Source: Prosthecobacter sp. (GTDB lineage Bacteria > Verrucomicrobiota > Verrucomicrobiia > Verrucomicrobiales > Verrucomicrobiaceae). From it: a DNA stretch of 59,723 bases. Position 1 is the first letter of the stretch. Each line of letters starts with the position of its first letter. Shown in pieces: positions 52,601 through 59,671 of this stretch. The DNA is taken from positions 1-59,723 of the forward strand of contig NZ_JACSRD010000195.1 in assembly GCF_014879935.1 (NCBI RefSeq), in the 5' to 3' direction. The notes below the pieces were generated by a model, which worked only from the letters and a program-made list of their open reading frames with translations, did not search any database and was not told the DNA's origin. The position numbers were made by a program, and so were the translations under genes.

Positions 52601-52957
52601 GCTGCGGCTCGCATCCTCGTGCCGCGCCAGTTCCACGATGCCAAGCAGTTGATCGCCCAGACGGGGAAACGTCCGCCGCAGCAGTCGTGCGGCATCCTCC
52701 AGCCGCTGCAACCGCCACACCCAGCGATGCCACATCCACGGCAGTCCGACGGCCAGCACCGACGTTCCACCGATCATCAGCGTCCAGCGCATCCAGACCG
52801 GCGTCTCCATCACACGATCCAGAACGAACAGGATCAGCCAGGACGCATAAACGCCGACGACACCTGCCAGAACCCCTTCGAGGATCTTCACCATCCACAC
52901 GCGCTTGCGAAAATCCGCGAGCTTCGATTCAAGGATCGGCGGCAGTGGCGTTTTCAT
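49637..52957 (-). CDS. DUF4175-like large membrane protein
   Basis: The 1106-residue protein has two or three N-terminal membrane segments (ILEGVLAGVVGVYASWLILF, SVLAVGLPWMWHRWV, TWAASALIVVFVAAWFG). A long periplasmic region of beta-sandwich type follows (VVFDVNVQDDFGVRRMGLEW), then an extended helical and low-complexity half rich in Lys, Glu, Ala and Pro. This is the layout of DUF4175/TIGR02302-like proteins that follow BatA/VWA operons in this phylum. A Cys cluster (CKACSSC) occurs near residue 905. A heptanucleotide array codes for part of the disordered linker. It probably works with the upstream DUF58/BatA/VWA genes in an envelope stress function. Confidence 0.75.
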   Translation of the reverse strand: MKTPLPPILESKLADFRKRVWMVKILEGVLAGVVGVYASWLILFVLDRVMETPVWMRWTLMIGGTSVLAVGLPWMWHRWVWRLQRLEDAARLLRRTFPRLGDQLLGIVELARHEDASRSERLVQAAMEQAAKAVQDRDLKPGMPTTLLKRWTWAASALIVVFVAAWFGVHEAAKNSLARWLMPWKNIERFTFAKIEALPKRLVVPYAEPFDLAVHLQKDTRWSPQQAKAWIDGQPVIVSALTDGRYPWAFPPQKSDVELKVSLGDVRKTVSILPRLRPELTALALRTRLPAYLQYKTEPVIDARSGTINVLTGSQAALEATASRELASAQVNGEPQPVSGETIKTSYEPVTADTEKRVMWRDRDGLTPLEPLVLRIRAVKDEPPRLAARRETLEQVVLDSEVVVFDVNVQDDFGVRRMGLEWRSVNDDKTKGDRIAAAGAPEKKELAAKATFCASRDGVEPQTLEIRAWAEDYLPDRKRAYSAAFVLHVLNKTDHALWLTEQFGKWLESARETYEREQQLHATNRELRQLTAAELDRPENRRRIAQQASAETANGSRLSSLNQSGRSLVEQATRNDEFDAQRLESWATMLKSLQDIARNRMPSVAELLKQSSGAQAGAKGEGQRAESSPSGNKPPSDQKPQGGESKAGKPSAPQIANGAELPKGTQGGKASTEESKKENKPSIADREGSMSKTEPKAADESAKPAPPSPGGMKLPTTQLAAAASKKKEGEEEAKPAETQAQQKMDEAIDEQKLLLAEFAKVSDELAAVLASLEASTFVKRLKKASRDQMIAAKDLNTKTLSAFGLDRKPVKEAADIAEHEKKQSEVVRLIQSDLEAYYARKPEMHFKNVIGQMKDTQVVKVLQYLGDQAAVNLSGSSMAGAEFWADTFDRWAEEMVAASECKACSSCSADSLPPEIVLQVMKALRDEMKLRDETRELENAKPALKSAEHGRQAANLASKQFGIQASVRGAFDDILHLPQGKDKFSRELRLLGATMDVMMEAAGLLDKADTGDPAIAAETEAIELLLQAKRQGSKGGGGGGSNPGGGGTAAAASEAALADLGDGSDAETKAEARPVGQSTGKAGRELPEEFKTGLDAYFNKLEAGDR
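51084..51104 (-). repeat. Three heptanucleotide repeats in DUF4175-like gene
   Basis: GCCCTTT, GCCCTTC, GCCCTTC on the plus strand. On the coding strand they encode AKGEGQRA in a disordered linker, the same sequence type as the arrays at 47182-47290. Confidence 0.6.
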
Positions 52958-53028
52958 GGTGAGTCGAGTGATGCTTCCCTATCTAACGCCGGCGGCGAGT
53001 TTTTGATTGGGTTTCGATGTCCTGGAGA

Positions 53029-53445
53029 TCAAGTTTCCCCACAGTTTTCCAGCGCCTCCGTCACCAGGGCAGGGGCAAGCCAGAATCCAGCATCCGTTTC
53101 GAGGCGTTCGATCACAGGTTTGATGGCCGAAAGAAGGCCTGCCCGCCTCGCCTGTAGCAGCACGGCATCCGCATGACAGTCCAGGGCCAGCGCCAGGGCG
53201 GCGGTCTCCCCGGCGTGCAAATTTGGCATCGCTGAAAGGTGCGCTGGAATGGCAACTGCCGGCCGGATGGCAGCCCAGGCAGGAATCTGCAGGCCTTGAA
53301 AACGTTGCCGGTGCTGGCTCAGCCTCTCAAACTCTGCTTTCACCTCCTCAGGAATCCATACCTGCTTGAACAATGCCTGCAGCAAGTCGGCCTGCCCCAC
53401 ACAGCAGAGATTCAAGATCACCGAGGTGTCCGCCACGACGATCAT
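53029..53445 (-). CDS. PIN domain (DUF3368) toxin with internal deletion
   Basis: From ATG 53445 the protein is 138 residues, against about 160 in the family. The start MIVVADTSVILNL carries the first catalytic Asp, and HAGETAALALALDCHADAVL the Glu of the second motif. After DAVLL the sequence jumps straight to QARRAGLLSAIKPVIERL. The block of about 26 residues that normally holds the LLDDR/GR motif and GTLGVL strand is missing, although the frame stays open. The remaining C-terminus (GFWLAPALVTEALEN) is normal. The deletion removes the third acidic site, so it is probably inactive as a nuclease. It overlaps the antitoxin gene by ATGA. Confidence 0.8.
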   Translation of the reverse strand: MIVVADTSVILNLCCVGQADLLQALFKQVWIPEEVKAEFERLSQHRQRFQGLQIPAWAAIRPAVAIPAHLSAMPNLHAGETAALALALDCHADAVLLQARRAGLLSAIKPVIERLETDAGFWLAPALVTEALENCGET

Positions 53446-53684
53446 GCCGGAAACAATTTGTCCAACGTGGCGAGGTCTTCCTTGAGATCCGAAGCTGAAT
53501 ACTGACGGGGAATCCCACGTTCGTGCAGCGCGCATTGAAAACTCACCAAGTCGATACCCGCAATGTCCGCGCCCGTCACCGCGCTGATCCGGTCGCGTGC
53601 GTACAAGGCGCATGCCAGTTCCAGCCGCAGATCATCCGCGCTGAAACGTCGAATGGCGCTGATTTCAGGAAGTTCCAAGATCAT
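53442..53684 (-). CDS. UPF0175 family antitoxin
   Basis: The 80-residue protein matches the UPF0175 family of small DNA-binding antitoxins that pair with DUF3368 PIN toxins. RRFSADDLRLELACALYARD, RISAVTGADIAGIDLVSFQC and LHERGIPRQYSASDLKEDLA are the conserved parts. The stop overlaps the toxin start by ATGA, the normal antitoxin-first order. The pair lies between the VWA gene and the DUF4175-like gene of what is otherwise one conserved operon, so it looks like an insertion. Confidence 0.85.
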   Translation of the reverse strand: MILELPEISAIRRFSADDLRLELACALYARDRISAVTGADIAGIDLVSFQCALHERGIPRQYSASDLKEDLATLDKLFPA

Positions 53685-53690
53685 GAACGG

Positions 53691-53719
53691 AGTCTATTCA
53701 ACCGCCTCGCCGCTGACAA
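53691..53719 (-). promoter_or_regulatory. Promoter of UPF0175/PIN pair, probably leaderless
   Basis: On the minus strand TTGTCA (53719-53714), a 17-base spacer and TAGACT (53696-53691) form a good promoter. Transcription would start about 7 bases later, at or next to the ATG at 53684, giving a leaderless mRNA. It would also restore transcription into the DUF4175-like gene beyond the insertion. Confidence 0.45.
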
Positions 53720-53734
53720 GACGTGATTTGGCGG

Positions 53735-55921
53735 TCAGAACACCCCGGCAGCCTTTCTTCCCACCCAGAACACGCCCATCAGCACGACGAGCACTCCCGC
53801 CCAGGCTGGATGTGCCCAAATCGGCAGGCGGCGTTCTTGATAAGCGGCCTCGGGGATGGCGGCGATGGCATCGACGATGCTTTGCGGCTTCGTGGCATCC
53901 AAGACGGCACCTTTGGTGAATTGGGCGATTTCCTTCAACACGTCGATGCGAGCCGGTTGGCCGCGTTTTTCGCGGCTGGTGCCTTGGATGGAGATTTTGG
54001 TCTCCAAACGCGATCCAGCCTCGGCGCAGCTCAGTTCGACGACGTGCTCGCCGGGTTCGTTCGGTGTGAAGGTGCCGTTGAAGAGGCCCCAGGCTTCTTC
54101 GCCGGCGGGGAGAAGGCGCACGCTGCTCACTTTGCCGCTTGGCGCGGCGATTTGGGCGATGACCGCGCCTTCGCGCAGCGGCTCGCCGGTCACACTCATG
54201 ACGTTCGCGTTGAGCGTGAGCACATCGCCTGTGCGGGGACGGTCGGGCGAGTAGAAGAGGCGCATCTTGTCGCCGCTGCTCATGTTGCGCTGATAGGCCA
54301 TCCAGCGGACCACCTGCCCCCAGAAGCGGTAGTGATACTTGTCCTCGACGCCTTTGCGCCAGCGCCATGCCCCGTCGGTGCCCATGAAGAGGATTTTGCC
54401 CGCACCGTAGGTCTTCGTGACGATGAGCGGCACGCGGCCGAATTGATTCGACTCGCTACCGTGGATGGCGAGCACTTCGCTGCCTGCTTTCGCGCGAAGC
54501 GCTGGCGCATACCACTGGAAGCCCGGCAGCGTGCTCCACACGCGGGCACTGGCTTCGTCGGTATCTTCGAGCTTGGTCAAAAGGCTGCGCATGCCGGCTT
54601 CGGTGAGCGCGAACTTGCCCGGTGCGCTCGATCCCCAGCCGCGAGGCTGCGCGGCATCCCAAATCACCGGCAGCAGGTCGGCGAGAGGTGTCTCTTGCAG
54701 CGACGATTGAAAACCGTGGAAGCCGGGCATGAAGACGAGGCCGCCCGCTTGATCGCGCACGAGCTTTTGCAGCGCGGTGTATTGCTCGCCAGTGAGCTGG
54801 CCTTTCTGCGTGCCGACATCGCCGAGGAAGATCACGTCGAATTTCGTCAACTCCTCGTCCTTCGGGAATTTGTCGAGGTAGCCGCGTCCCGCGCCCATTT
54901 TGCCGAGACCGGGATGCAGCAGCAGGCAGTTCACCTCGACGCCGGGATCGCGTTCGAGCGCATTGCGCAGGTAACGATACTCCCAACGTGGAAAGCTTTC
55001 GATCACCAGCACCTTGAGCTGCTCCTTGCGCACGCTGAGCGGCGCTTCCTGCGTGTTGTTTTCGGGATAGCGTTCGTTCGGCGTCTTCGGAATCGTGAGC
55101 GTGAGCTTCACTTCGCCCGGTTTCTCCGGCTTCCACGCGATGGCGTCCTGATAACGGCTCATCGCAGGCAGCGTGACCTCTTTGGTGATTATCTCGCCGC
55201 TCGTGGATTTCATTTCGAGCACGACGACCTCGTCACGCGGTAGCGAGCTGTCGATGACAAACGGAATGCGCAACGGTTTGCCCGCCACGGCGAAGGTGGG
55301 CACGTCAAAGCCGCTCAATTCGACATCCGGCAGCCGCGTCTCTGAACCGACCGGCACCGTGAACACCGGCACCTCGCGCATGCGCAGCCGCGTGGAGGCT
55401 TGGGAAGGCGGCTGGCCCATGTTCCAATCGCCATCGCTGATCAAAACGACCGATTTGAGGTTTGGCTGCTTTTCCAGCACACCGAGCAGGGCCGCGTGAA
55501 TGTCCGTGCCATCGGTCGTCGCAGGTGAAAACGGCTCGATGACCACATCCATGCGCTCTTTGAGCTTCGCCCAGAGTTTTTCGTCTATCAGCGGCTTTAC
55601 GAGTTCCTCGCGCGCGATGGCTTCCTGACCGCGAATGACATCTTTCGTGCTCATCGAGCCCGAAACATCCGCCAGCACGGCCAAAACGGGCCGCGTCTGC
55701 GGTTTGAAGGTCTCCAGCCACTCCGGCTGCAACAGCGTGATCGCGATGCCGATCGCGATGATCACGCGCAGCAGTTCCAGCCAGCCGGTCATCGTCCGCC
55801 AGCCACTGCGCCGCCACGCCATGAACGCCAGCCCCGCCACCGCCACGACGAACGCCACGCCAATGGCGAAGGCCTCAGGCGTGGGATTGAAGACGAGTTG
55901 GCTGGTCGTTGGCTGCATCAA
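53735..55921 (-). CDS. VWA domain membrane protein with glutamine amidotransferase-like domain
   Basis: The 728-residue protein has an N-terminal membrane pair (FAIGVAFVVAVAGLAFMAWR, LLRVIIAIGIAITLLQPEWL). A von Willebrand A domain follows with the metal site DVSGSMSTKD. A central domain (LKVLVIESFPRWEYRYLRNA, FDVIFLGDVGTQKGQLTGEQ) resembles class I glutamine amidotransferases without the catalytic Cys. The C-terminus has a final membrane helix (AWAGVLVVLMGVFWVGR). It follows the BatA-like gene by ATGA overlap. Such proteins follow MoxR-DUF58-BatA genes in Planctomycetes/Verrucomicrobia and are thought to assemble with them at the inner membrane. Confidence 0.85.
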   Translation of the reverse strand: MMQPTTSQLVFNPTPEAFAIGVAFVVAVAGLAFMAWRRSGWRTMTGWLELLRVIIAIGIAITLLQPEWLETFKPQTRPVLAVLADVSGSMSTKDVIRGQEAIAREELVKPLIDEKLWAKLKERMDVVIEPFSPATTDGTDIHAALLGVLEKQPNLKSVVLISDGDWNMGQPPSQASTRLRMREVPVFTVPVGSETRLPDVELSGFDVPTFAVAGKPLRIPFVIDSSLPRDEVVVLEMKSTSGEIITKEVTLPAMSRYQDAIAWKPEKPGEVKLTLTIPKTPNERYPENNTQEAPLSVRKEQLKVLVIESFPRWEYRYLRNALERDPGVEVNCLLLHPGLGKMGAGRGYLDKFPKDEELTKFDVIFLGDVGTQKGQLTGEQYTALQKLVRDQAGGLVFMPGFHGFQSSLQETPLADLLPVIWDAAQPRGWGSSAPGKFALTEAGMRSLLTKLEDTDEASARVWSTLPGFQWYAPALRAKAGSEVLAIHGSESNQFGRVPLIVTKTYGAGKILFMGTDGAWRWRKGVEDKYHYRFWGQVVRWMAYQRNMSSGDKMRLFYSPDRPRTGDVLTLNANVMSVTGEPLREGAVIAQIAAPSGKVSSVRLLPAGEEAWGLFNGTFTPNEPGEHVVELSCAEAGSRLETKISIQGTSREKRGQPARIDVLKEIAQFTKGAVLDATKPQSIVDAIAAIPEAAYQERRLPIWAHPAWAGVLVVLMGVFWVGRKAAGVF

Positions 55922-57888
55922 GGATTCACGGGTTGGATTTCACGCTTCGGAGGCATGCACAGCAGCGCTTCACCAAGAAGTGCGATCGCCATCAGGAAAA
56001 GGAACGTGCGCCAGATCTCGCTGGCGAGGCTGGTTTCGTTTTCGACCTGGTCTTCGATGATGTGATGGTCGAGACCGGCGAAAAGCTCGCTGAGGGCTGT
56101 TTTGCCGAGGAAATCCGGCGCGTCTTCACGGAGCGGCCGATTGAGCGCGACAAGTTTATCGCCGCTTTCGGCGATTCCGGCTCGCAGAGGCAGTTCGGTG
56201 CTCAAGACGGCTTCGCCGCGTCTTTTCCACTCACCGGACCCGAGGGCATTCACTCCGGCTTCACGCTGCTGCGCTTTGCCGAGGCCTTTGGAGCCATCTT
56301 GAAGGGCGCGATGCAGCATGGCGAACATCACGACACCATCGCGGGCCAAAGTCGATGCTCCAGAGCTAGGCAGCGTGCCGAGGAACCAGATTTGGTTTTC
56401 GCCGGTGGTGTTCGCCCGCATGAGCAGCGGCTGGTTTTCGCCGAGACGGGCGAGCGGCGTGCCTTCGCCGAGAATGTCGCAGCGGCGCTGCACTTCGAGG
56501 TCGCCGAGAGGCAGCGCGGTGCCGCTGCGCGTGTTTGCGAGCAGGCCGGCGTCGTTGCGCCACCAGCTCACGGTGGCGGGTTTGCTGTCGCCGCTCCACG
56601 CGCCCCACTGCAGACCGGCGAAGGCGTTGGTGTTTGGCGTCTCGGGCGGCAAAAAGACCACACAGCGGGCATTGGCGAGCTGTTTGGCGATGAGGTCGCC
56701 CTCTTTCGGCAGCGGTGCATGCCAGACGATGAGCGCGGTGTCGTCCCACGCGATCTCGGCGGCACGCGAGGGCGGCAAAACGTTGCACGCATACTTCCGC
56801 GTCGGGTCTGCGGCGGCTTCGAGCGCGGCCTGCAGCGGCGTGAAGGTGGCCTCGTCGTCGCTGACGATCACGCTGCGCAGCACGGGCGGTTCCGCGAAGA
56901 CGAAGTGGAAGACGTTGTCGCTCGGCGCGGCATCGGCGGGCAATTCGACGCGGCCGTGGCCCTGCTTCATCGTTTTGGCGATGGGGATGGCGTGCGCCTG
57001 CAACACGAGCTGCGAGTCCTTCATCTCGGCTTTGAAGTTCGTGCTGACATCGCCCACGACGAAGCGCAGCGGAAGTTCGAGTGGTTCCTTGGCCGCATCC
57101 GCTCGCGTGACGCGCACATCGAGCAGCAGCTCGGCTTTTTCGGCGGTTTCGCGTCGCGTGACACGCTCGACGGCGATGCTCAAATTCTGCGCGGCAGGTT
57201 GCGCATACGTCAGCAGATGAAAACGCACGCCTTTGAGGCTGGCGAAGCCGCTGCGCAGTGCCTGCCAGCGTCCGCCGCCGGCATCCCAGTCGCTTTGACG
57301 CAGGTCGCTGAGCACCCACACATCCGTGCGGCCGGTTTGATTCGTGGCGATGTAGTCGAGGGCGCTTTGCAGCATCGCGGGCACGTCCGCGCTCGTGTCC
57401 GTGGGCCCGGTGATCGGCAGATCGGTCAATGATTCCGGCTTTTCGAGCGCTTGCGGCTGGAGGTGCGCGTTTTCGATGAGCACGAGCTTCGAGCGCGTGC
57501 CCACGGTGTCGCGCAGCGCCTGCGAGAGCTTCGCGAGGCCCGCGCTGCGCTTGCTGCTGCCTGTGGCGAGGTTTTGCTGCTCCATGCTCGCCGAGCGGTC
57601 GAGCAGCACGATGACGGTATCCGGCACGCCGCCGGTGAGCCCGAGCAAACCGCCCGCCATCGGCCGCGTGATGACAAAGAGGATCGCCGCCACCGCCAGC
57701 ACACGAAACGCCAGGATCAAAATCTGCCGCAGCCGCGACAGGCCTTTGTTCATGCGCTGCGCCATGCGCAGAAACATCATCGCCGCCCACTTCACCTGCC
57801 GCCGCCGATACAGATGGATCAAATGAATGACCACCGGCAACACCGCGAGCGGCAGGGCAAAGAGCAGTGCTGGGACGAGGAAGGTCAT
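55918..57888 (-). CDS. BatA-like VWA membrane protein (aerotolerance N-terminal domain)
   Basis: The 656-residue protein starts with the BatA aerotolerance motif: FLVPALLFALPLAVLPVVIH, then LIHLYRRRQVKWAAMMFL and a second helix (FRVLAVAAILFVITRP). A VWA domain with the metal site DRSASM follows (VIVLLDRSASMEQQN). The remainder is extracytoplasmic and ends in a membrane helix (FLFLMAIALLGEALLCM). It lies between the small membrane protein and the second VWA gene, each joined by ATGA overlaps. Together with DUF58 it belongs to a MoxR-type chaperone operon; the MoxR gene should lie beyond the right edge. Confidence 0.88.
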   Translation of the reverse strand: MTFLVPALLFALPLAVLPVVIHLIHLYRRRQVKWAAMMFLRMAQRMNKGLSRLRQILILAFRVLAVAAILFVITRPMAGGLLGLTGGVPDTVIVLLDRSASMEQQNLATGSSKRSAGLAKLSQALRDTVGTRSKLVLIENAHLQPQALEKPESLTDLPITGPTDTSADVPAMLQSALDYIATNQTGRTDVWVLSDLRQSDWDAGGGRWQALRSGFASLKGVRFHLLTYAQPAAQNLSIAVERVTRRETAEKAELLLDVRVTRADAAKEPLELPLRFVVGDVSTNFKAEMKDSQLVLQAHAIPIAKTMKQGHGRVELPADAAPSDNVFHFVFAEPPVLRSVIVSDDEATFTPLQAALEAAADPTRKYACNVLPPSRAAEIAWDDTALIVWHAPLPKEGDLIAKQLANARCVVFLPPETPNTNAFAGLQWGAWSGDSKPATVSWWRNDAGLLANTRSGTALPLGDLEVQRRCDILGEGTPLARLGENQPLLMRANTTGENQIWFLGTLPSSGASTLARDGVVMFAMLHRALQDGSKGLGKAQQREAGVNALGSGEWKRRGEAVLSTELPLRAGIAESGDKLVALNRPLREDAPDFLGKTALSELFAGLDHHIIEDQVENETSLASEIWRTFLFLMAIALLGEALLCMPPKREIQPVNP

Positions 57889-58085
57889 GGGGTAACTCTT
57901 GCTTTAGCTCGTCTCACCCACAAAAGCCCAACGATCAGAAAAACCACTTTGATCTGCACTTTCAGAGCATCATAGCGTGGCGATCCGTTGACGTAAAAAT
58001 AGAACTGCACCAGCAGTCCTCCAACACTCACGCCGACAATGGCTGATGCGAGGACGTAACTAAAAGACCGGCTTTTAGTCGCCAT
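57885..58085 (-). CDS. Small membrane protein, copy 2
   Basis: The 66-residue protein has two membrane segments (YVLASAIVGVSVGGLLVQFY, IKVVFLIVGLLWV) separated by a short loop with FYFYVNGSPRY. It is clearly related to the protein at 58497-58718 (shared AxxGxxxGGLxVxxYFYxxxSPxxxxxK pattern). Its start is in the TGATG overlap with the truncated DUF58 fragment, exactly as the other copy overlaps the intact DUF58 gene. It therefore derives from a tandem duplication of the DUF58 end plus this gene. Confidence 0.7.
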   Translation of the reverse strand: MATKSRSFSYVLASAIVGVSVGGLLVQFYFYVNGSPRYDALKVQIKVVFLIVGLLWVRRAKARVTP

Positions 58086-58280
58086 CACCGGCCTCCTTTC
58101 TTCTGAATGCGTGTCAGCAGGAACCGCGCGAGCACGTCGTCGTACTTTTCGTGCAGCTTCACGCGGTGGTAGTCGATGGCGGTGGTGCGGACGAGGTCGT
58201 CGATGTCGTGCACGTATTGCCTCACGGGCTCGCGGTAGTTGCGGCCGGGGGCGCCGAGGACGGCTTCGCCGCCATTTTCG
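58085..58280 (-). pseudogene. Duplicated 3' end of the DUF58 gene
   Basis: The minus strand codes for about 64 residues ending RTTAIDYHRVKLHEKYDDVL and then ARFLLTRIQKKGGR. This matches the C-terminus of the intact DUF58 protein (58718-59617) almost residue for residue, with a three- to four-residue gap before RNYRE. The copy has no start and is cut at its 5' side by the 175-bp inverted-repeat element. It is a relic of duplication and probably not translated on its own, although it may still be read into the small membrane gene. Confidence 0.85.
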
Positions 58281-58455
58281 CGCGTCAGCGTCGTGGAGTG
58301 CGGTGGCAGAGGGGCAAGGCGCAAGCCCTTTGCCCCGACGACACCGCCGTCGAGAGCAGTTTGAGCATTTGGACGTCTGAGGGCTCTCGACAGCGGCGTC
58401 GCCGATGCCGGGAGGCCCCGGCATCTCTGCCGCCGCACTCCACGACGCTGACGCG
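58281..58455. mobile_element. MITE-like element with 31-bp terminal inverted repeats
   Basis: The ends CGCGTCAGCGTCGTGGAGTG (58281 on) and the reverse complement of the 58425-58455 segment match over 31 bases with one difference. Inside are two further hairpins: CCGCCGTCGAGAGC with GCTCTCGACAGCGG, and GATGCCGGG with CCCGGCATC. No coding potential is present, so it is a non-autonomous repeat rather than an IS element. It abuts the truncated DUF58 copy. A clear target duplication is not visible (only TTC next to both ends). Confidence 0.75.
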
Positions 58456-58496
58456 TTCTTGAAAGCGTTGGGTGTATGAGTTGACCAAAAGACATA

Positions 58497-58718
58497 TCAA
58501 AATGTTTCCGAATAAGGTTCGCCCAATTTGGCTTTTTGCCTCTTCCTCCAGACAAACCATGAACTCACGGCCAACATGACGAAGAAGATTGGTAATTTGG
58601 CGGAATTGAACTTTGGTGAGTCAGTGAAGTAGAAATAACAATGCACGACCAATCCGCCGATAGCCGCGCCCATGAAGGCGTGTGGCAAAGAAGGGCGAGG
58701 CTTGCTCTCAGAACTCAT
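58497..58718 (-). CDS. Small membrane protein, copy 1
   Basis: From ATG 58718 the protein is 73 residues with two membrane segments (AFMGAAIGGLVVHCYFYF, LPIFFVMLAVSSWFVW) and a basic end. It shares the TDSPKF/NGSPRY loop and glycine pattern with the product of 57885-58085. The start codon overlaps the DUF58 stop (TGATG). Small membrane proteins at this position in DUF58/BatA operons have no known role. Confidence 0.7.
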   Translation of the reverse strand: MSSESKPRPSLPHAFMGAAIGGLVVHCYFYFTDSPKFNSAKLPIFFVMLAVSSWFVWRKRQKAKLGEPYSETF

Positions 58719-59617
58719 CACCTTCCCCCTTTCTTCTGCACGCGGCTGAGGAGGAACTTCACGAGCACGTCATCGTATTTCTCGTGCAGTTTGACGCGGT
58801 GGTAGTCGATGGCGGTGGTGCGGATGAGGTCGTCGATCTCATGCATGTATTGCTTCACGGCCTCGCGGTAGTTGCGGGCGATGAGGCTGGGGTCGGCGAG
58901 GACGGCTTCGCCGCCTTCCATGTCGATGAAGCGGGCGGGGCGGTCGAAGTCGAAGTCGAGTTCCTTTTGATCGAGCAGATGGAAGACGGCGACGTCGTGC
59001 TTGCGGAAGCGCAGGTGCTGGATGGCGCTCTTCAGTTCGGCCGGTGGCACGAAGAGATCGCTGAAGATGACAACGAGGCCGCGCTGGCGAATTTTTTCGG
59101 CGGCGTCGTGCAGTGCGGTGAGCAGCGTGGTGTCGCCAACGGGCTGGATGGCGGCCATTTGATCCAACACGAGACCGAGATGCGAAGCACCTCGTTTGGC
59201 GGGGATTTCGACGGACTTTTCGGCGAGCGAGTGCAGGCCCACGGCATCGCCCTGCTGAGCGGCGATGTAGCCGAGCGTGCCGGCGAGTTTTTTGGCGTAG
59301 TCGAAGCGTGTGGCTCCGGCGGGGCCGAAGTTCATGCTGCCGCTGGTGTCGATGAGCAGGCAGAGCCGCAGATTCGTGTCGGCCTCGAATTCCTTGATGT
59401 AGAAACGGTCGCTGCGGCCCCACGTGCGCCAGTCGAGGCGGCGAGTGTCGTCGCCGGGGACGTATTTGCGGTATTGGGCGAATTCGAGGGAGGAACCGCG
59501 CACGGGACTGCGGTGATGACCGGAGACGTTGCCGAGCATGGCCTGACGGGCGTTCAACGGCAGCGCCATGAGGCGCGAGAGGACCGATGGATCGAGGAAG
59601 GATCGATTGGTGTTCAT
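58718..59617 (-). CDS. DUF58 domain-containing protein
   Basis: The protein is 299 residues from ATG 59617 (MNTNRSFLDPSVLSRLMALP). Diagnostic DUF58 stretches are SLEFAQYRKYVPGDDTRRLD, WRTWGRSDRFYIKEFEADTN, and the VWA-like LLIDTSGSMNFG. The C-terminus ends FLLSRVQKKGGR. The frame continues upstream into the sequencing adapter and would give a false N-terminus starting YKRQ, so it must be cut at 59617. DUF58 proteins work with MoxR ATPases and BatA/BatB proteins in envelope or redox stress. Overlaps link it to the small membrane protein, and a truncated second copy of its end lies 0.4 kb further on. Confidence 0.93.
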   Translation of the reverse strand: MNTNRSFLDPSVLSRLMALPLNARQAMLGNVSGHHRSPVRGSSLEFAQYRKYVPGDDTRRLDWRTWGRSDRFYIKEFEADTNLRLCLLIDTSGSMNFGPAGATRFDYAKKLAGTLGYIAAQQGDAVGLHSLAEKSVEIPAKRGASHLGLVLDQMAAIQPVGDTTLLTALHDAAEKIRQRGLVVIFSDLFVPPAELKSAIQHLRFRKHDVAVFHLLDQKELDFDFDRPARFIDMEGGEAVLADPSLIARNYREAVKQYMHEIDDLIRTTAIDYHRVKLHEKYDDVLVKFLLSRVQKKGGR

Positions 59618-59671
59618 GGCGTTAGCAATCTTCCTCTTTCTCCTACTCTTACTCCTCCTCCCGGGATGGAC

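Noticed and set aside
58281-58455. Insertion sequence
   Set aside because: Terminal inverted repeats are clear but there is no transposase frame, so it is listed as a MITE-like element.
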